Shown here: one piece after another, positions 16,425-24,280 of the stretch
Layout: every line of letters starts with the position of its first letter
How positions within the stretch are numbered: position 1 is the stretch's first letter
NCBI GenBank assembly: GCA_963731205.1
Contig: CAVSUJ010000001.1
Location: 1,054,001 to 1,118,000, forward strand
Source of the DNA: DATAZK01 sp963731205
Lineage (GTDB): Bacteria > Actinomycetota > Actinomycetes > Frankiales > Frankiaceae
Direction: 5' to 3'
DNA: 64,000 nucleotides
The notes under the pieces: model-generated
Databases searched by the model: none
What the model saw: only the letters and a program-made list of their open reading frames with translations
Told to the model about the DNA's origin: nothing
Made by a program: the position numbers and the translations under genes

Positions 16425-17579
16425 GTGCAGCCGGGCGCCAGCTACCTCGACTGGGCCTCCCAGGCGCCCCTCCATCCGGCCGCGCGCGAGGCCCTGCTGG
16501 CCGCCTACGACGCCGGCTGGGCCGACCCCACCCGCTTGCACCGCGAGGGGCGCCAGGCCCGTCTGCTGCACGATGCCGCCCGTGAGGCCGTGGCCGGCGT
16601 GCTCGCCGTCTCGGCCGCCGAGGTCAGCTTCACCAGCAGCGGCACGGCGGCAGCCCACCTCGCGATCCAAGGCGCCCTCGCCGGCAACCGGCGGCGCGGG
16701 CGTGAGTTGATCGTGTCGATGATCGAACACTCCTGCGTCCTGCATGCCGGTGCAGCTCACGAGGCATCCGGGGGTGAGCTCACCCGCCTGCCCGTGGACA
16801 GGGTGGGCCGTGTCGACATGGCGGCGTTGGAGCCGCGGCCGGAAACGGCGCTGGTGAGCGTGCAGTCGGCCAACCAGGAGATCGGGACCCTCCAGCCAGT
16901 TGCGGAGATCGCCGATCGTTGCCGGTCCGTAGGCGCGCCGCTGCACGTCGACGCCGCTCAGAGCATCGGCCGCGAGCCGGTGAATCTCGCAGAGTGGGGT
17001 TGCTCACTGCTGACCGCCAGCGCGCACAAGTTCGGCGGACCCTCCGGCGCCGGCCTGCTCGTGGTCCGGTCCGGCACCCGGTGGGAACGTCCCGGGCCCG
17101 ACGACGATCGGGGTGATGAGCGCGTGATCGGCCCCCTCGACGTGCCCGCAGCGGTGGCGACTGCTGCCGCGCTGGTGGCGCGGCAGGCCGAGATCGCGGC
17201 CGAAGCGACCCGGTTGCGGGCCTTCACGGACCAGATCCGGGAGGCCGTGCGCGCGATCCCCGACGCGCAACTGCACGGCGACCCCGATCCCGCCGGGCGC
17301 CTTCCCCACCTGGTGAGCATGTCGTTTCTGTATGTCGACGGCGAGGCGCTACTGGATCGGCTCGCCTCGGAAGGGGTCGCCGCAGCGAGCGGTTCCGCCT
17401 GCACGGCGAGCAGCCTGTCACCCAGCCACGTCCTGGAAGCCATAGCCGCGCTGACGCATGGCAACCTGCGGGTGTCGCTGGGACGCGACAGCACCCAGGA
17501 GGACCTGGACCGGCTGCTGAACGTGCTCCCGAGGGCGGTAGACGAACTCCGCGCCGCAGCGGGAGCCGTCGGCTTGTGA
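16425..17579 (+). CDS. Cysteine desulfurase (class V aminotransferase family)
   Basis: PLP enzyme of 384 residues that takes sulfur from cysteine and holds it as a persulfide. The PLP-binding lysine is in SAHKFGGPSGAG and the cofactor His-Asp region is HVDAAQSIG. The persulfide-forming Cys lies in the GSACTASSLSPSHVL loop, of the NifS/IscS type. It overlaps the TusA-like gene by 4 bp, so the likely recipient of its sulfur is that protein. It occupies the place where, from memory, asnB sits in M. tuberculosis between ctaC and adoK. Confidence 0.9.
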   Translation: MQPGASYLDWASQAPLHPAAREALLAAYDAGWADPTRLHREGRQARLLHDAAREAVAGVLAVSAAEVSFTSSGTAAAHLAIQGALAGNRRRGRELIVSMIEHSCVLHAGAAHEASGGELTRLPVDRVGRVDMAALEPRPETALVSVQSANQEIGTLQPVAEIADRCRSVGAPLHVDAAQSIGREPVNLAEWGCSLLTASAHKFGGPSGAGLLVVRSGTRWERPGPDDDRGDERVIGPLDVPAAVATAAALVARQAEIAAEATRLRAFTDQIREAVRAIPDAQLHGDPDPAGRLPHLVSMSFLYVDGEALLDRLASEGVAAASGSACTASSLSPSHVLEAIAALTHGNLRVSLGRDSTQEDLDRLLNVLPRAVDELRAAAGAVGL

Positions 17580-17809
17580 CCGAACACACGGTGGACGCGC
17601 GGGGACGCCGGTGTCCGCTGCCGATCATCGACCTGGCCACCGCGGCCCGCGATGCCGCCGCAGGCGCCGTCATCACGCTGATCGCCGACGATCCCGCAGC
17701 CGCCGCTGACGTGGCCGCCTGGTGCCGGATGCGGGGTCACGCGTACGAGGGCAGCGAGGCCTCGGACGACGGCGCCGTCGCCTACCGGGTGCGCATCAAC
17801 GCAGCGTGA
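17576..17809 (+). CDS. TusA/SirA-family sulfurtransferase
   Basis: A 77-residue sulfur carrier. The family motif CPLPI gives the persulfide Cys (RRCPLPIIDLATAAR, about residues 12-26), followed by a VITLIADDPAAAADVAAWCR strand-helix. TusA proteins accept sulfur from a cysteine desulfurase and pass it to tRNA thiolation, molybdenum-cofactor or other sulfur pathways; which one cannot be told here. The start GTG overlaps the desulfurase stop as GTGA. The 3' end overlaps the convergent adoK by 14 bp. Confidence 0.9.
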   Translation: MTEHTVDARGRRCPLPIIDLATAARDAAAGAVITLIADDPAAAADVAAWCRMRGHAYEGSEASDDGAVAYRVRINAA

Positions 17810-18773
17810 GGTGCGATTGCACCTCGTCGGCCGCCGTGTCACCGAAGGCCTCCCGGAAGCGGGCCATCGCATCGGCGTTCACCTGGTACTCCTGCGTGCC
17901 GACGGTCTCCAGCGCGAGGGTCGCCAGCAGGCTGCCCACCTCGGCGCAGCGCTGCAGGCTGAGATCCCATGAAAGGCCGCCGAGGAACCCCGCGCGGAAG
18001 GCGTCACCCACCCCGGTCGGGTCTGCCTTCACGTGCTCGGCGACGACCGGCACCTCGAGCTCCGGACCGTCGGCGGGCTGCAGGCGCACGCCCTTGCCGC
18101 CGAGCGTCGTGACCAGGACGCCCACCCGGCTGCGCAACTCCGCATCGGTCCAACCGCTCTTCTGCAGCAGCAGGCCGTGCTCGTAATCGTTGCAGAACAG
18201 GTACGTGGCCCCTTCGCAAAGCTCGCGGATCTCCGCCCCGTCCATCCGCGCCAGCTGCTGCGACGGATCGGCAGCGAAGGGATAGCCCCGCTGGCGGCAC
18301 TCGTTGGTGTGACGCGTCATCGCCGCGGGATCGTTGGGGCAGATCACCACGAGATCGAGGCCGCCGGCGCGGGCCGCCACAGGCGCCAGCTCGATCTCGC
18401 GCGCCTCGCTCATGGCGCCGGGGTAGAACGACGCGATCTGACACATGTCCTGGTCAGTGGTGCACAGGAAGCGCGCCGTGTGGGCGACCTCGCTGACGTG
18501 GACGCTCTCGGTGTCGACGCCGGCCCGCTCGAGCCAGGACCGGTAATCGGCGAAGTCCTCGCCGACAGCGCCGACGAGCAACGGGCGCAGCCCGAGGGAG
18601 CCCATCCCGAAGGCGATGTTGGCCGCCACCCCGCCCCGGCGCACCTGCAGCTCGTCGACCAGGAACGAGAGCGAAAGGCGCTCGAGCTGATCACCGACGA
18701 TCTGTTCGGCGAAACGACCCGGGAAGGTCATCAGATGGTCGGTGGCGATCGAACCCGTCACGGCTATGCGCAC
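17796..18773 (-). CDS. adoK: Adenosine kinase, PfkB family
   Basis: Ribokinase-like enzyme phosphorylating adenosine to AMP. It resembles mycobacterial AdoK (Rv2202c, from memory) through its N-terminus (RIAVTGSIATDHLMTFPGRF), the HTARFLCTTDQDMCQIASFYPGAMSEAR stretch (in parts: ARFLCTTD, ASFYPGAMSEAR) and the C-terminal PfkB signature DPTGVGDAFRAGF with the catalytic Asp. The 325-residue length is normal from the GTG at 18773; an upstream start at 18863 would overlap the divergent gene. TAAGCT lies 8 nt upstream of the GTG. Confidence 0.93.
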   Translation of the reverse strand: MRIAVTGSIATDHLMTFPGRFAEQIVGDQLERLSLSFLVDELQVRRGGVAANIAFGMGSLGLRPLLVGAVGEDFADYRSWLERAGVDTESVHVSEVAHTARFLCTTDQDMCQIASFYPGAMSEAREIELAPVAARAGGLDLVVICPNDPAAMTRHTNECRQRGYPFAADPSQQLARMDGAEIRELCEGATYLFCNDYEHGLLLQKSGWTDAELRSRVGVLVTTLGGKGVRLQPADGPELEVPVVAEHVKADPTGVGDAFRAGFLGGLSWDLSLQRCAEVGSLLATLALETVGTQEYQVNADAMARFREAFGDTAADEVQSHLTLR

Positions 18774-18781
18774 GACGCGAA

Positions 18782-18787
18782 AGCTTA
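18782..18787 (-). promoter_or_regulatory. Probable -10 hexamer TAAGCT for adoK
   Basis: TAAGCT on the minus strand lies 8 nt from the GTG at 18773, one or two bases longer than the usual spacing, so a very short 5' leader is expected. Confidence 0.5.
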
Positions 18788-18824
18788 CTGGCTGGTAGGG
18801 GGTGACCAGGCACTGAGCAGCACA

Positions 18825-18830
18825 TAGCGT
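18825..18830 (+). promoter_or_regulatory. Probable -10 hexamer TAGCGT for the 76-residue gene
   Basis: TAGCGT lies 7 nt before the GTG at 18838. It is the main evidence that the short gene is real and starts there. Confidence 0.5.
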
Positions 18831-18837
18831 TCTCGTC

Positions 18838-19068
18838 GTGGCCCTTGAAGATCTCTCGATCACCCCTCTGCAGATCGCTTCCGGAAGCGATCCCGACGGG
18901 GGTTGGGCCGAGCTGATGACGCTGGCGTCAGCCTTCCCGCTGGAGCGACTCTCGTTCGGAAGCGCGACACCCGCTCCGGCGGTGGTGCTGCCGAGGCCGC
19001 GTGAGGTCAGCTATGACGCGGTGATCGACATCGCTGACGGCGCCGGGCTCTCGCTGGCCACCTGGTAG
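18838..19068 (+). CDS. Small hypothetical protein (76 residues)
   Basis: Not recognised. It is soluble, with no Cys and no membrane segment. It begins ALEDLSITPLQIASGSDPDG and contains VVLPRPREVSYDAVIDIADG. Support for coding comes from a leaderless promoter hexamer at 18825, divergent placement from adoK and a hairpin terminator 19 bp after the stop. Codon third positions are mostly G or C. The function is unknown. Confidence 0.6.
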   Translation: MALEDLSITPLQIASGSDPDGGWAELMTLASAFPLERLSFGSATPAPAVVLPRPREVSYDAVIDIADGAGLSLATW

Positions 19069-19086
19069 CCATTCGGAACAACGCAA

Positions 19087-19122
19087 AAGGCCCGGCCCCG
19101 GCGTGCTGCCGGACCGGGCCTT
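19087..19122. terminator. Bidirectional hairpin terminator
   Basis: The outer stem AAGGCCCGG (19087-19095) pairs with CCGGGCCTT (19114-19122). The inner stem CCGGC (19098-19102) pairs with GCCGG (19108-19112). ACGC/GCGT at 19081-19084 and 19124-19127 extend the symmetry. It lies between the convergent 76-residue gene and the A-type Fe-S gene and probably serves both. Confidence 0.8.
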
Positions 19123-19141
19123 CGCGTCGTTGTCTGCAGAA

Positions 19142-19516
19142 CTAGCTGAACGAGTCTCCACAAGCGCAAGACCCGGTGGCATTCGGGTTGTCGATGGTGA
19201 AGCCCTGCTTCTCGATGGTGTCGACGAAGTCGATCCGCGCTCCACCGAGGTAGGGCAGGCTCATCCGGTCGACGACGAGGTCGAAGCCTCCCCAGTCGGT
19301 CCGGTCATCCCCGTCGAGCTCACGCTCGTCGAAGAACAGCTGGTAGCGCAGGCCGGAACAGCCACCGGGCTGCACGGCGATGCGCAGTGCGAGGTCGTCA
19401 CGACCCTCTTGGTCGAGCAGCGCCTTGACCTTCTCGGCTGCCGTATCGGTCAACACCACACCGGTCGGCGGCGCTTCGACTGCCTCAGGCGCGGTCTGGC
19501 CCGTGTCAACACTCAT
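19142..19516 (-). CDS. A-type iron-sulfur cluster carrier (ErpA/HesB family)
   Basis: A 124-residue Fe-S carrier that delivers clusters to apoproteins. The three family cysteines are present: one in QPGGCSGLRYQ and two in the C-terminal GSCACG, 4-7 residues from the end. It starts TGVVLTDTAAEKVKALLDQEGRDDLALRIAV after a 15-residue acidic tail (shown in part: DTAAEKVKALL). It corresponds in position to Rv2204c of M. tuberculosis (from memory). The nearby Fe-S clients in this window are NadA, LipA and QcrA. Confidence 0.92.
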   Translation of the reverse strand: MSVDTGQTAPEAVEAPPTGVVLTDTAAEKVKALLDQEGRDDLALRIAVQPGGCSGLRYQLFFDERELDGDDRTDWGGFDLVVDRMSLPYLGGARIDFVDTIEKQGFTIDNPNATGSCACGDSFS

Positions 19517-19633
19517 CTGGTGGACTCCCTTTCGAAGACTTCTCCATCGTAGGTGACATCGGCGGCAAGCCAGACATTCCCAGTCATGGAATATGTGTGG
19601 CGTTTTCTCAGAAGTTCGGCCGGCCGGGTGGGA

Positions 19634-20675
19634 TCAGCCGGCCCAGCGAGCGGCCAGCCTGGCGCCTGCCGCCTCCAGCCACTCCTGCGGTGACGCCATC
19701 GCTGCGGCCGCCGAACCGGCCAGATCGGCGAGCGCAAGTGTCTCGTCCACCCCGTGTGCGGCCGCCTCACGCTGCCCCACTCCTACCTGACCAGCCACGA
19801 CCACGCACGGCAACGCTGCTCGCGCCGCCGCGGCAGCCACCGCCGAGACGACCTTTCCCCGCAGTGAGGTGATGTCGTACGCGCCCTCCCCCGTCACGAC
19901 GAGGTCGGCGTCCTGCATGGCGGCTTCCAGGCCGATCACGTCGGCGACGAGAGCCGCGCCCGGCTCCCGGCGCCCGCCGAGCCAGAGCAGCGCCGCGCCG
20001 AGGCCTCCCGCTGCGCCTGCCCCCGGCCGGCGGGCAATCGCGTCCAGACCCTCGACTTCGCCGACCCACTGCTGCATCCGGCCTTCCAGCCGGGCCACGG
20101 CCTCACGATCCGCACCCTTCTGCGGACCGAAGACGGCTGACGCCCCGGCCGGCCCGAGCAGCGGATTGTCGACGTCGGTGGCGACGACCAGATCCAGCGC
20201 ACGGATCCGTTCGCTGCCAATCCGGTGCGGACAGCGCCGCGATGAACCCGCGACCGCCGTCGTTCGTCGCCGATCCGCCGAGCCCGACCACGATGCGCTC
20301 GGCCCCCGTGTCCAGCGCCGCCTCCACCAGCGCGGCCAGTCCCGCTGAGGTGGTGCGCTCCGGATCACGCTCGGCATCGGCAAGCAGGTGCAGGCCGACC
20401 GCCTGAGCGCTCTCGACGTACGCGACGCCGTCGTGGAGCAGGACGGACGCGGAGATCGGGCGTCCCAACGGGTCTGACGTCGACACCGTTCGCAGCTCAC
20501 TGGATGCCAGCACTTCCCCCAGGACGGCGAGAAAGCCGGGACCACCGTCCGACATGGGCCGCCGGCGCAGTTCGTCGCCGCCATGGCGGGAGGCCCAGCC
20601 GCGCGCGATGCCGGCGGCCGCCTGCGCCGCGGTGACGGTGCCGGCGAACTTGTCCGGAGCGAGCACCACCCGCAT
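19634..20675 (-). pseudogene. Glycerate kinase, disrupted by an internal deletion and frameshift
   Basis: GlxK/GarK-type glycerate kinase split over two frames. The first part starts at the ATG at 20675 after AGGAG (VVLAPDKFAGTVTAAQAA) and runs through VGLGGSATNDGGRGFIAAL. The second part resumes in another frame with RALDLVVATDVDNPL and VFGPQKGADREAV and continues to the stop at 19634. The switch is at about 20205-20232. The roughly 35 residues expected between these motifs are missing, so this is a deletion of about 100 bp that also breaks frame, not just a one-base error. Both halves look well preserved, so the lesion is recent or an assembly fault. Position and family match Rv2205c (from memory). 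Confidence 0.85.
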
Positions 20676-20735
20676 TCGCTGCTCCTGTCGACTCCCCTTG
20701 ATCACCCGCCGGAAGGAAGGCCGGGTGCCGGGAGT

Positions 20736-20741
20736 TATAGT
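20736..20741 (+). promoter_or_regulatory. Probable -10 hexamer TATAGT for nadA
   Basis: TATAGT lies 34 nt before the nadA ATG. With a start point near 20748 the mRNA would have a leader of about 28 nt that includes GAGGAGAG as ribosome site, unlike the leaderless genes nearby. Confidence 0.5.
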
Positions 20742-20775
20742 CTTTTGGACCATCACTCGATGGCGAGGAGAGACG

Positions 20776-21966
20776 ATGACCGTCGATGTGGCAGCCGATG
20801 CGAGCCAAGCACCAGGCGTCCCCAGCCCGGCGAGCCAGGCCCTGTTCCTGCTGGGTAGCCAATCAGATCGATTTTCCGAGCGCGGTGTCGATTGCCCCGG
20901 TGACCTGCCGGCAGCATCCGACCCGCAGCTCGTCGAGCGGGCGCGCGCGGCGAAAGCGGCCCTGGGCGAGCGCGTCTTCATCCTCGGCCACCACTATCAG
21001 CGTGACGAGGTCATCCAGTTCGCCGACGTCACGGGCGACTCCTTCAAGCTCGCGCAGGCGGCCGCGGACCGTCCCGGAGCCGAGTACATCGTCTTCTGCG
21101 GCGTCCATTTCATGGCCGAGAGCGCCGACATCCTGACCTCCGAGCGCCAGGCCGTCGTCCTGCCGGATCTGGCGGCCGGCTGCTCGATGGCTGACATGGC
21201 GACGGCGGCGCAGGTGGCGCGTGCCTGGGAGACCCTCGAGGACGCGGGACTCGCCGGCTCCACGGTTCCCGTCTCCTACATGAACAGCTCCGCGGCGATC
21301 AAGGCGTTCACGGGTCGAAACGGCGGAACGATCTGCACGTCCTCGAACGCCAAGGCGGCCCTGGAGTGGGCCTTCGAGCGCGGCGAGCGCGTGCTCTTCC
21401 TGCCCGACCAGCACCTCGGACGTAACACGGCGGTGCTCGAGCTCGGCATCCCGCTGGAGGAGTGCGTGGTGTTCGATCCGCGCCGCCCCGGCGGTGGGCT
21501 CACCCCCGAGCAGCTGCGCGACGCCAAGATGCTCCTGTGGAAGGGCCACTGCTCCGTTCACGGCCGGTTCAGCCTGGAGAGCGTTCAGGAAGTACGCGAG
21601 CGCATCCCCGGAGTGAAGGTCCTCGTGCATCCCGAGTGCCAGCACGAGGTCGTCACGGCCGCGGATCTGGTCGGCAGCACCGAATTCATCCTGCGCACCC
21701 TCGCCGAGGCTCCAGCGGGCAGCAAATGGGCCGTCGGCACCGAACTGAACCTGGTGCGACGGCTCTCATCGGAGCATCCTGACAAGACTGTCGCGTTTCT
21801 GGACCGTACGGTGTGTTTCTGCTCGACAATGAATCGGATCGACCTGCCGCACCTGGTGTGGGCGTTGGAGTCGCTGGCCTCCGGGCAGCTGGTCCACCGC
21901 ATCACCGTGGACCCGGACACCGCAACGGACGCCCGGAAGGCACTTGATCGGATGTTGACCCTGTAA
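20776..21966 (+). CDS. nadA: Quinolinate synthase
   Basis: A 4Fe-4S enzyme that condenses iminoaspartate and dihydroxyacetone phosphate to quinolinate in NAD synthesis. It is 396 residues. Signature segments are ILGHHYQRDEVIQFAD, FCGVHFMAESADIL, AAGCSMAD, VYMNSS-type VSYMNSSAAIKAF, PDQHLGRN, HPEC and, near the C-terminus, CFCSTMNRI, which supplies the cluster cysteines. The ATG at 20776 follows GAGGAGAG; the in-frame ATG at 20554 lies inside the divergent glycerate kinase and is rejected. No nadB or nadC is adjacent; nadE is 33 kb away. Confidence 0.95.
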   Translation: MTVDVAADASQAPGVPSPASQALFLLGSQSDRFSERGVDCPGDLPAASDPQLVERARAAKAALGERVFILGHHYQRDEVIQFADVTGDSFKLAQAAADRPGAEYIVFCGVHFMAESADILTSERQAVVLPDLAAGCSMADMATAAQVARAWETLEDAGLAGSTVPVSYMNSSAAIKAFTGRNGGTICTSSNAKAALEWAFERGERVLFLPDQHLGRNTAVLELGIPLEECVVFDPRRPGGGLTPEQLRDAKMLLWKGHCSVHGRFSLESVQEVRERIPGVKVLVHPECQHEVVTAADLVGSTEFILRTLAEAPAGSKWAVGTELNLVRRLSSEHPDKTVAFLDRTVCFCSTMNRIDLPHLVWALESLASGQLVHRITVDPDTATDARKALDRMLTL

Positions 21967-21982
21967 CCCGTGAGTGAGCCAG

Positions 21983-22600
21983 ATGCCTTCGCTGCGTAAG
22001 AAGCCCGCCCCCGTCTCCGTCGAGCCGGACAAGTTCGAGAAGGTCAACGGCAAGGGCCGGGCGACCCCGACCCGCAAGGAGGCGCAGGCAACGCGGCGCA
22101 CGAGTGGGTCCGGGAGTCGCGCAGCGAGCCGGCCGGGCGCCAAGTCCAATGACCCGAAGTCCGCTCGCAAGGCGATGGCCATGCAGCGGCGCGAGAAGGC
22201 GGCCGAGTACCGGCGGGCGATGAACTCCGGTGACCTCTCCAAGCTGCCGGCCCGTGAGCGGGTGCCTGAGCGCGTCATGGCGCGTGACATCGTCGATGAG
22301 CGCAAGAACCTCGGGCCGCTGCTCCTCGGCGTGATCGTCGTCGCCTACTTCCTCGGGCTGGCACCTGTGTCCGGGTTGAAGGTCGTGGCGTTCTACCTGC
22401 TGCCTTTGTGCCTGATCGGCATCGTGGCCGACAGCGTCTTCGCCGCCCGCAAGGTGAGCCGCCTGGTCCATGAGAAGTACCCCAACAGCACCGTGAAAGT
22501 GAAGGGCTACAGCGGCCAGCGGGCCCTCATGCCGGCGCGTTGGCGCCAGCCCCGGCCGCGTCCAGGCATCGTGGTCGCGCGCTGGATCCCGCGCGGCTAG
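21983..22600 (+). CDS. DUF3043 membrane protein
   Basis: A 205-residue actinobacterial protein of unknown function. The first 105 residues are highly basic and polar (RKKPAPVSVEPDKFEKVNGKGRATPTR-like; in part: KFEKVNGKGRATPTR), probably cytoplasmic. Two membrane segments follow (about 112-130 and 137-158), then a basic tail. From memory the same family occurs at Rv2206, in the same relative place. A GTG at 21974 is an alternative start adding three residues. It lies 16 bp after nadA and may be cotranscribed. Confidence 0.85.
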   Translation: MPSLRKKPAPVSVEPDKFEKVNGKGRATPTRKEAQATRRTSGSGSRAASRPGAKSNDPKSARKAMAMQRREKAAEYRRAMNSGDLSKLPARERVPERVMARDIVDERKNLGPLLLGVIVVAYFLGLAPVSGLKVVAFYLLPLCLIGIVADSVFAARKVSRLVHEKYPNSTVKVKGYSGQRALMPARWRQPRPRPGIVVARWIPRG

Positions 22601-22636
22601 CCCGACCAGCTATCAGCGGCTCGGCTGCGGGCCCGG

Positions 22637-22858
22637 CTACTCGGTAGGTCGCAGGCTCATGGGGCCGTAGACCTTGCGCTCGTCCTCTCGCAGGGTCACC
22701 TGCTCGACCCCGGCGTGCAGCAACTCCGGCCACACTTCCCCCAGCCACGACTCGGCGTCGGACTGCGACGGAAAGATCTCCTGCGCCGGAGCATTGACCA
22801 GCTCGTCCCCGTCCAGCGCCGCGCCGTCAGCGCCCTCGTACTGCCAGGTCCAGGACAT
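22637..22858 (-). CDS. Small conserved actinobacterial protein (73 residues)
   Basis: An acidic 73-residue protein beginning MSWTWQYEGADG and containing FPSQSDAESWLGEVWPELL. I recall similar short proteins in other actinobacteria but know no function. The ATG at 22858 is preceded by GAGGAGC, a good ribosome site. It is embedded in longer antisense and same-strand frames that are not coding. It converges on the DUF3043 gene with a 36-bp gap. Confidence 0.75.
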   Translation of the reverse strand: MSWTWQYEGADGAALDGDELVNAPAQEIFPSQSDAESWLGEVWPELLHAGVEQVTLREDERKVYGPMSLRPTE

Positions 22859-22951
22859 GCTCCTCCTCGGGCGATCGCGAGACTCTCCCGCCATCCTTAC
22901 CCCCACCATCCTTACCGACATCCTGGCCGACCGGCCCGCGGACCGAGTTGG

Positions 22952-22957
22952 GAGAAT
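22952..22957 (+). promoter_or_regulatory. Probable -10 hexamer GAGAAT for the MBL-CobU gene
   Basis: GAGAAT lies 6 nt before the GTG at 22964 and predicts a leaderless start. No cobalamin riboswitch is visible upstream. Confidence 0.5.
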
Positions 22958-22963
22958 GGCCAC

Positions 22964-24280
22964 GTGAAGCTGCAGCTGCTCGGCACCGGATCGTCGGACG
23001 GCTGGCCCAATCCGTGGTGCTCGTGCGCCTCCTGCAATTGGGCGCGAACAGCCGGCGAGCTCCGTGGCCAGACGGGAGTGCTCGTCGACGATCGGCTGCT
23101 GATCGACTGCGGGCCCGACGTCCCGCGAGCGGCCGCGCGATTCGGGATCGACCTCGGTCCGGTCGAGCTGCTGCTCATCGGACACGCGCACCCCGACCAT
23201 TGCGGACCGCAGGCGCTGATGTGGCGCGGCTGGTCGTCGCGCTCCGCGTATCCCCTCGAAGTGATCGGTCCCCCGGCGGTCATCGCAGCGTGCCGGCCGT
23301 GGGCCGATCCGGGCGCCCCCATCACGTTCACGACCATCGAACCGGGCGGCGAACACACGAGGGGCGGTTACCGGATCCGGGCTCACGCAGCTCAACACGG
23401 CGGCCCCGAGATCGGCCCGGCCGTGCTCTTCGACGTCACCTCGCCCGGCGGCGAGCGACTGCTGTACGCCGTCGACACCGCTCCGCTCGCCGAGAGCGGA
23501 CTTCCGGGTGACCGCGAGCACCCGTACGACGTGGTGCTGCTCGAGGAGACGTTCGGCGATGCCGACGGCGCCAGGCAGCGCATCGGCGATCACCACGGGC
23601 TGGACGATTTCGCCGCGACCGTGAGTGCGATGCGCCGGGCGGGGACCGTGAACGAGACGTCGCAGGTGGTCGCCGTCCACCTCGGACACGGCAATCCTGC
23701 GGGAGAGGAATTGCACCGCCGCCTGGCACTGGTCGGGGCTGTAGCGCTACCGGACGGCGCCGTGCTACGCAGCGGCGTCCCCTCCCCGGCATCCGCGGCG
23801 GCGCCCCGCAGAGTGCTCATCACCGGCGGAGCGCGTTCCGGTAAATCGCAGGAAGCCGAGCGCCGGCTGGCCGGCGCTCCCGAGGTGATCTACGTCGCGA
23901 CGGCCGAGGAGTATCCGGGCGACGAAGAGTGGACGGCCCGGCTCGCCGCGCATCGCGCCCGCCGACCGGCACACTGGAGCACGGTCGAGACCGGCGTGCT
24001 GGCCCCACTCCTTCGCCAGGAGGGCCCGCCGTTGCTCATCGACTGTCTCGGGCTCTGGCTCGCCCGGGAGTCCGAAGATCCCGACGCGCTGGTCCAGGCG
24101 TGGCGGGCCTGTCAGCGGGAGGTTGTTCTGGTCACCAACGAGGTGGGCTCCGGGGTCGTGCCCGCCACCGCCAGCGGACGGGCATTTCGTGACGGTCTCG
24201 GCCGGCTCAATGCCCGGATCGCCGCCGACGCCGACGAGGTCTGGCACTGCGTGGCGGGAGTGGCATGCCGGCTCAAGTGA
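22964..24280 (+). CDS. Metallo-beta-lactamase-fold / CobU fusion protein
   Basis: A 438-residue fusion. Residues 1-270 form a PhnP-like MBL-fold hydrolase: LLGTGSSDGWPNPWC with Cys pairs, the zinc motif GHAHPDHCG, and a late HLGHGNP. Residues about 283-438 are adenosylcobinamide kinase/guanylyltransferase CobU: P-loop ITGGARSGKSQEAERRL, VATAEE, HRARRP and TNEVGSGVVP. CobU phosphorylates adenosylcobinamide and converts it to the GDP derivative for CobS. The attached MBL domain may act on a cobinamide phosphate or a related ester, which is inference. From memory similar fusions occur in Streptomyces. It overlaps cobT by 16 bp. Confidence 0.9.
   Translation: MKLQLLGTGSSDGWPNPWCSCASCNWARTAGELRGQTGVLVDDRLLIDCGPDVPRAAARFGIDLGPVELLLIGHAHPDHCGPQALMWRGWSSRSAYPLEVIGPPAVIAACRPWADPGAPITFTTIEPGGEHTRGGYRIRAHAAQHGGPEIGPAVLFDVTSPGGERLLYAVDTAPLAESGLPGDREHPYDVVLLEETFGDADGARQRIGDHHGLDDFAATVSAMRRAGTVNETSQVVAVHLGHGNPAGEELHRRLALVGAVALPDGAVLRSGVPSPASAAAPRRVLITGGARSGKSQEAERRLAGAPEVIYVATAEEYPGDEEWTARLAAHRARRPAHWSTVETGVLAPLLRQEGPPLLIDCLGLWLARESEDPDALVQAWRACQREVVLVTNEVGSGVVPATASGRAFRDGLGRLNARIAADADEVWHCVAGVACRLK

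Noticed and set aside
19513..19770. 85-codon minus-strand frame starting at 19770
   Set aside because: Out-of-frame shadow of the glycerate kinase C-terminus; Trp/Arg/Pro-rich.
22601..22963. Cobalamin riboswitch upstream of cobU
   Set aside because: No B12-box or conserved riboswitch core is visible, and the gap is occupied by the 73-residue gene and a leaderless promoter.
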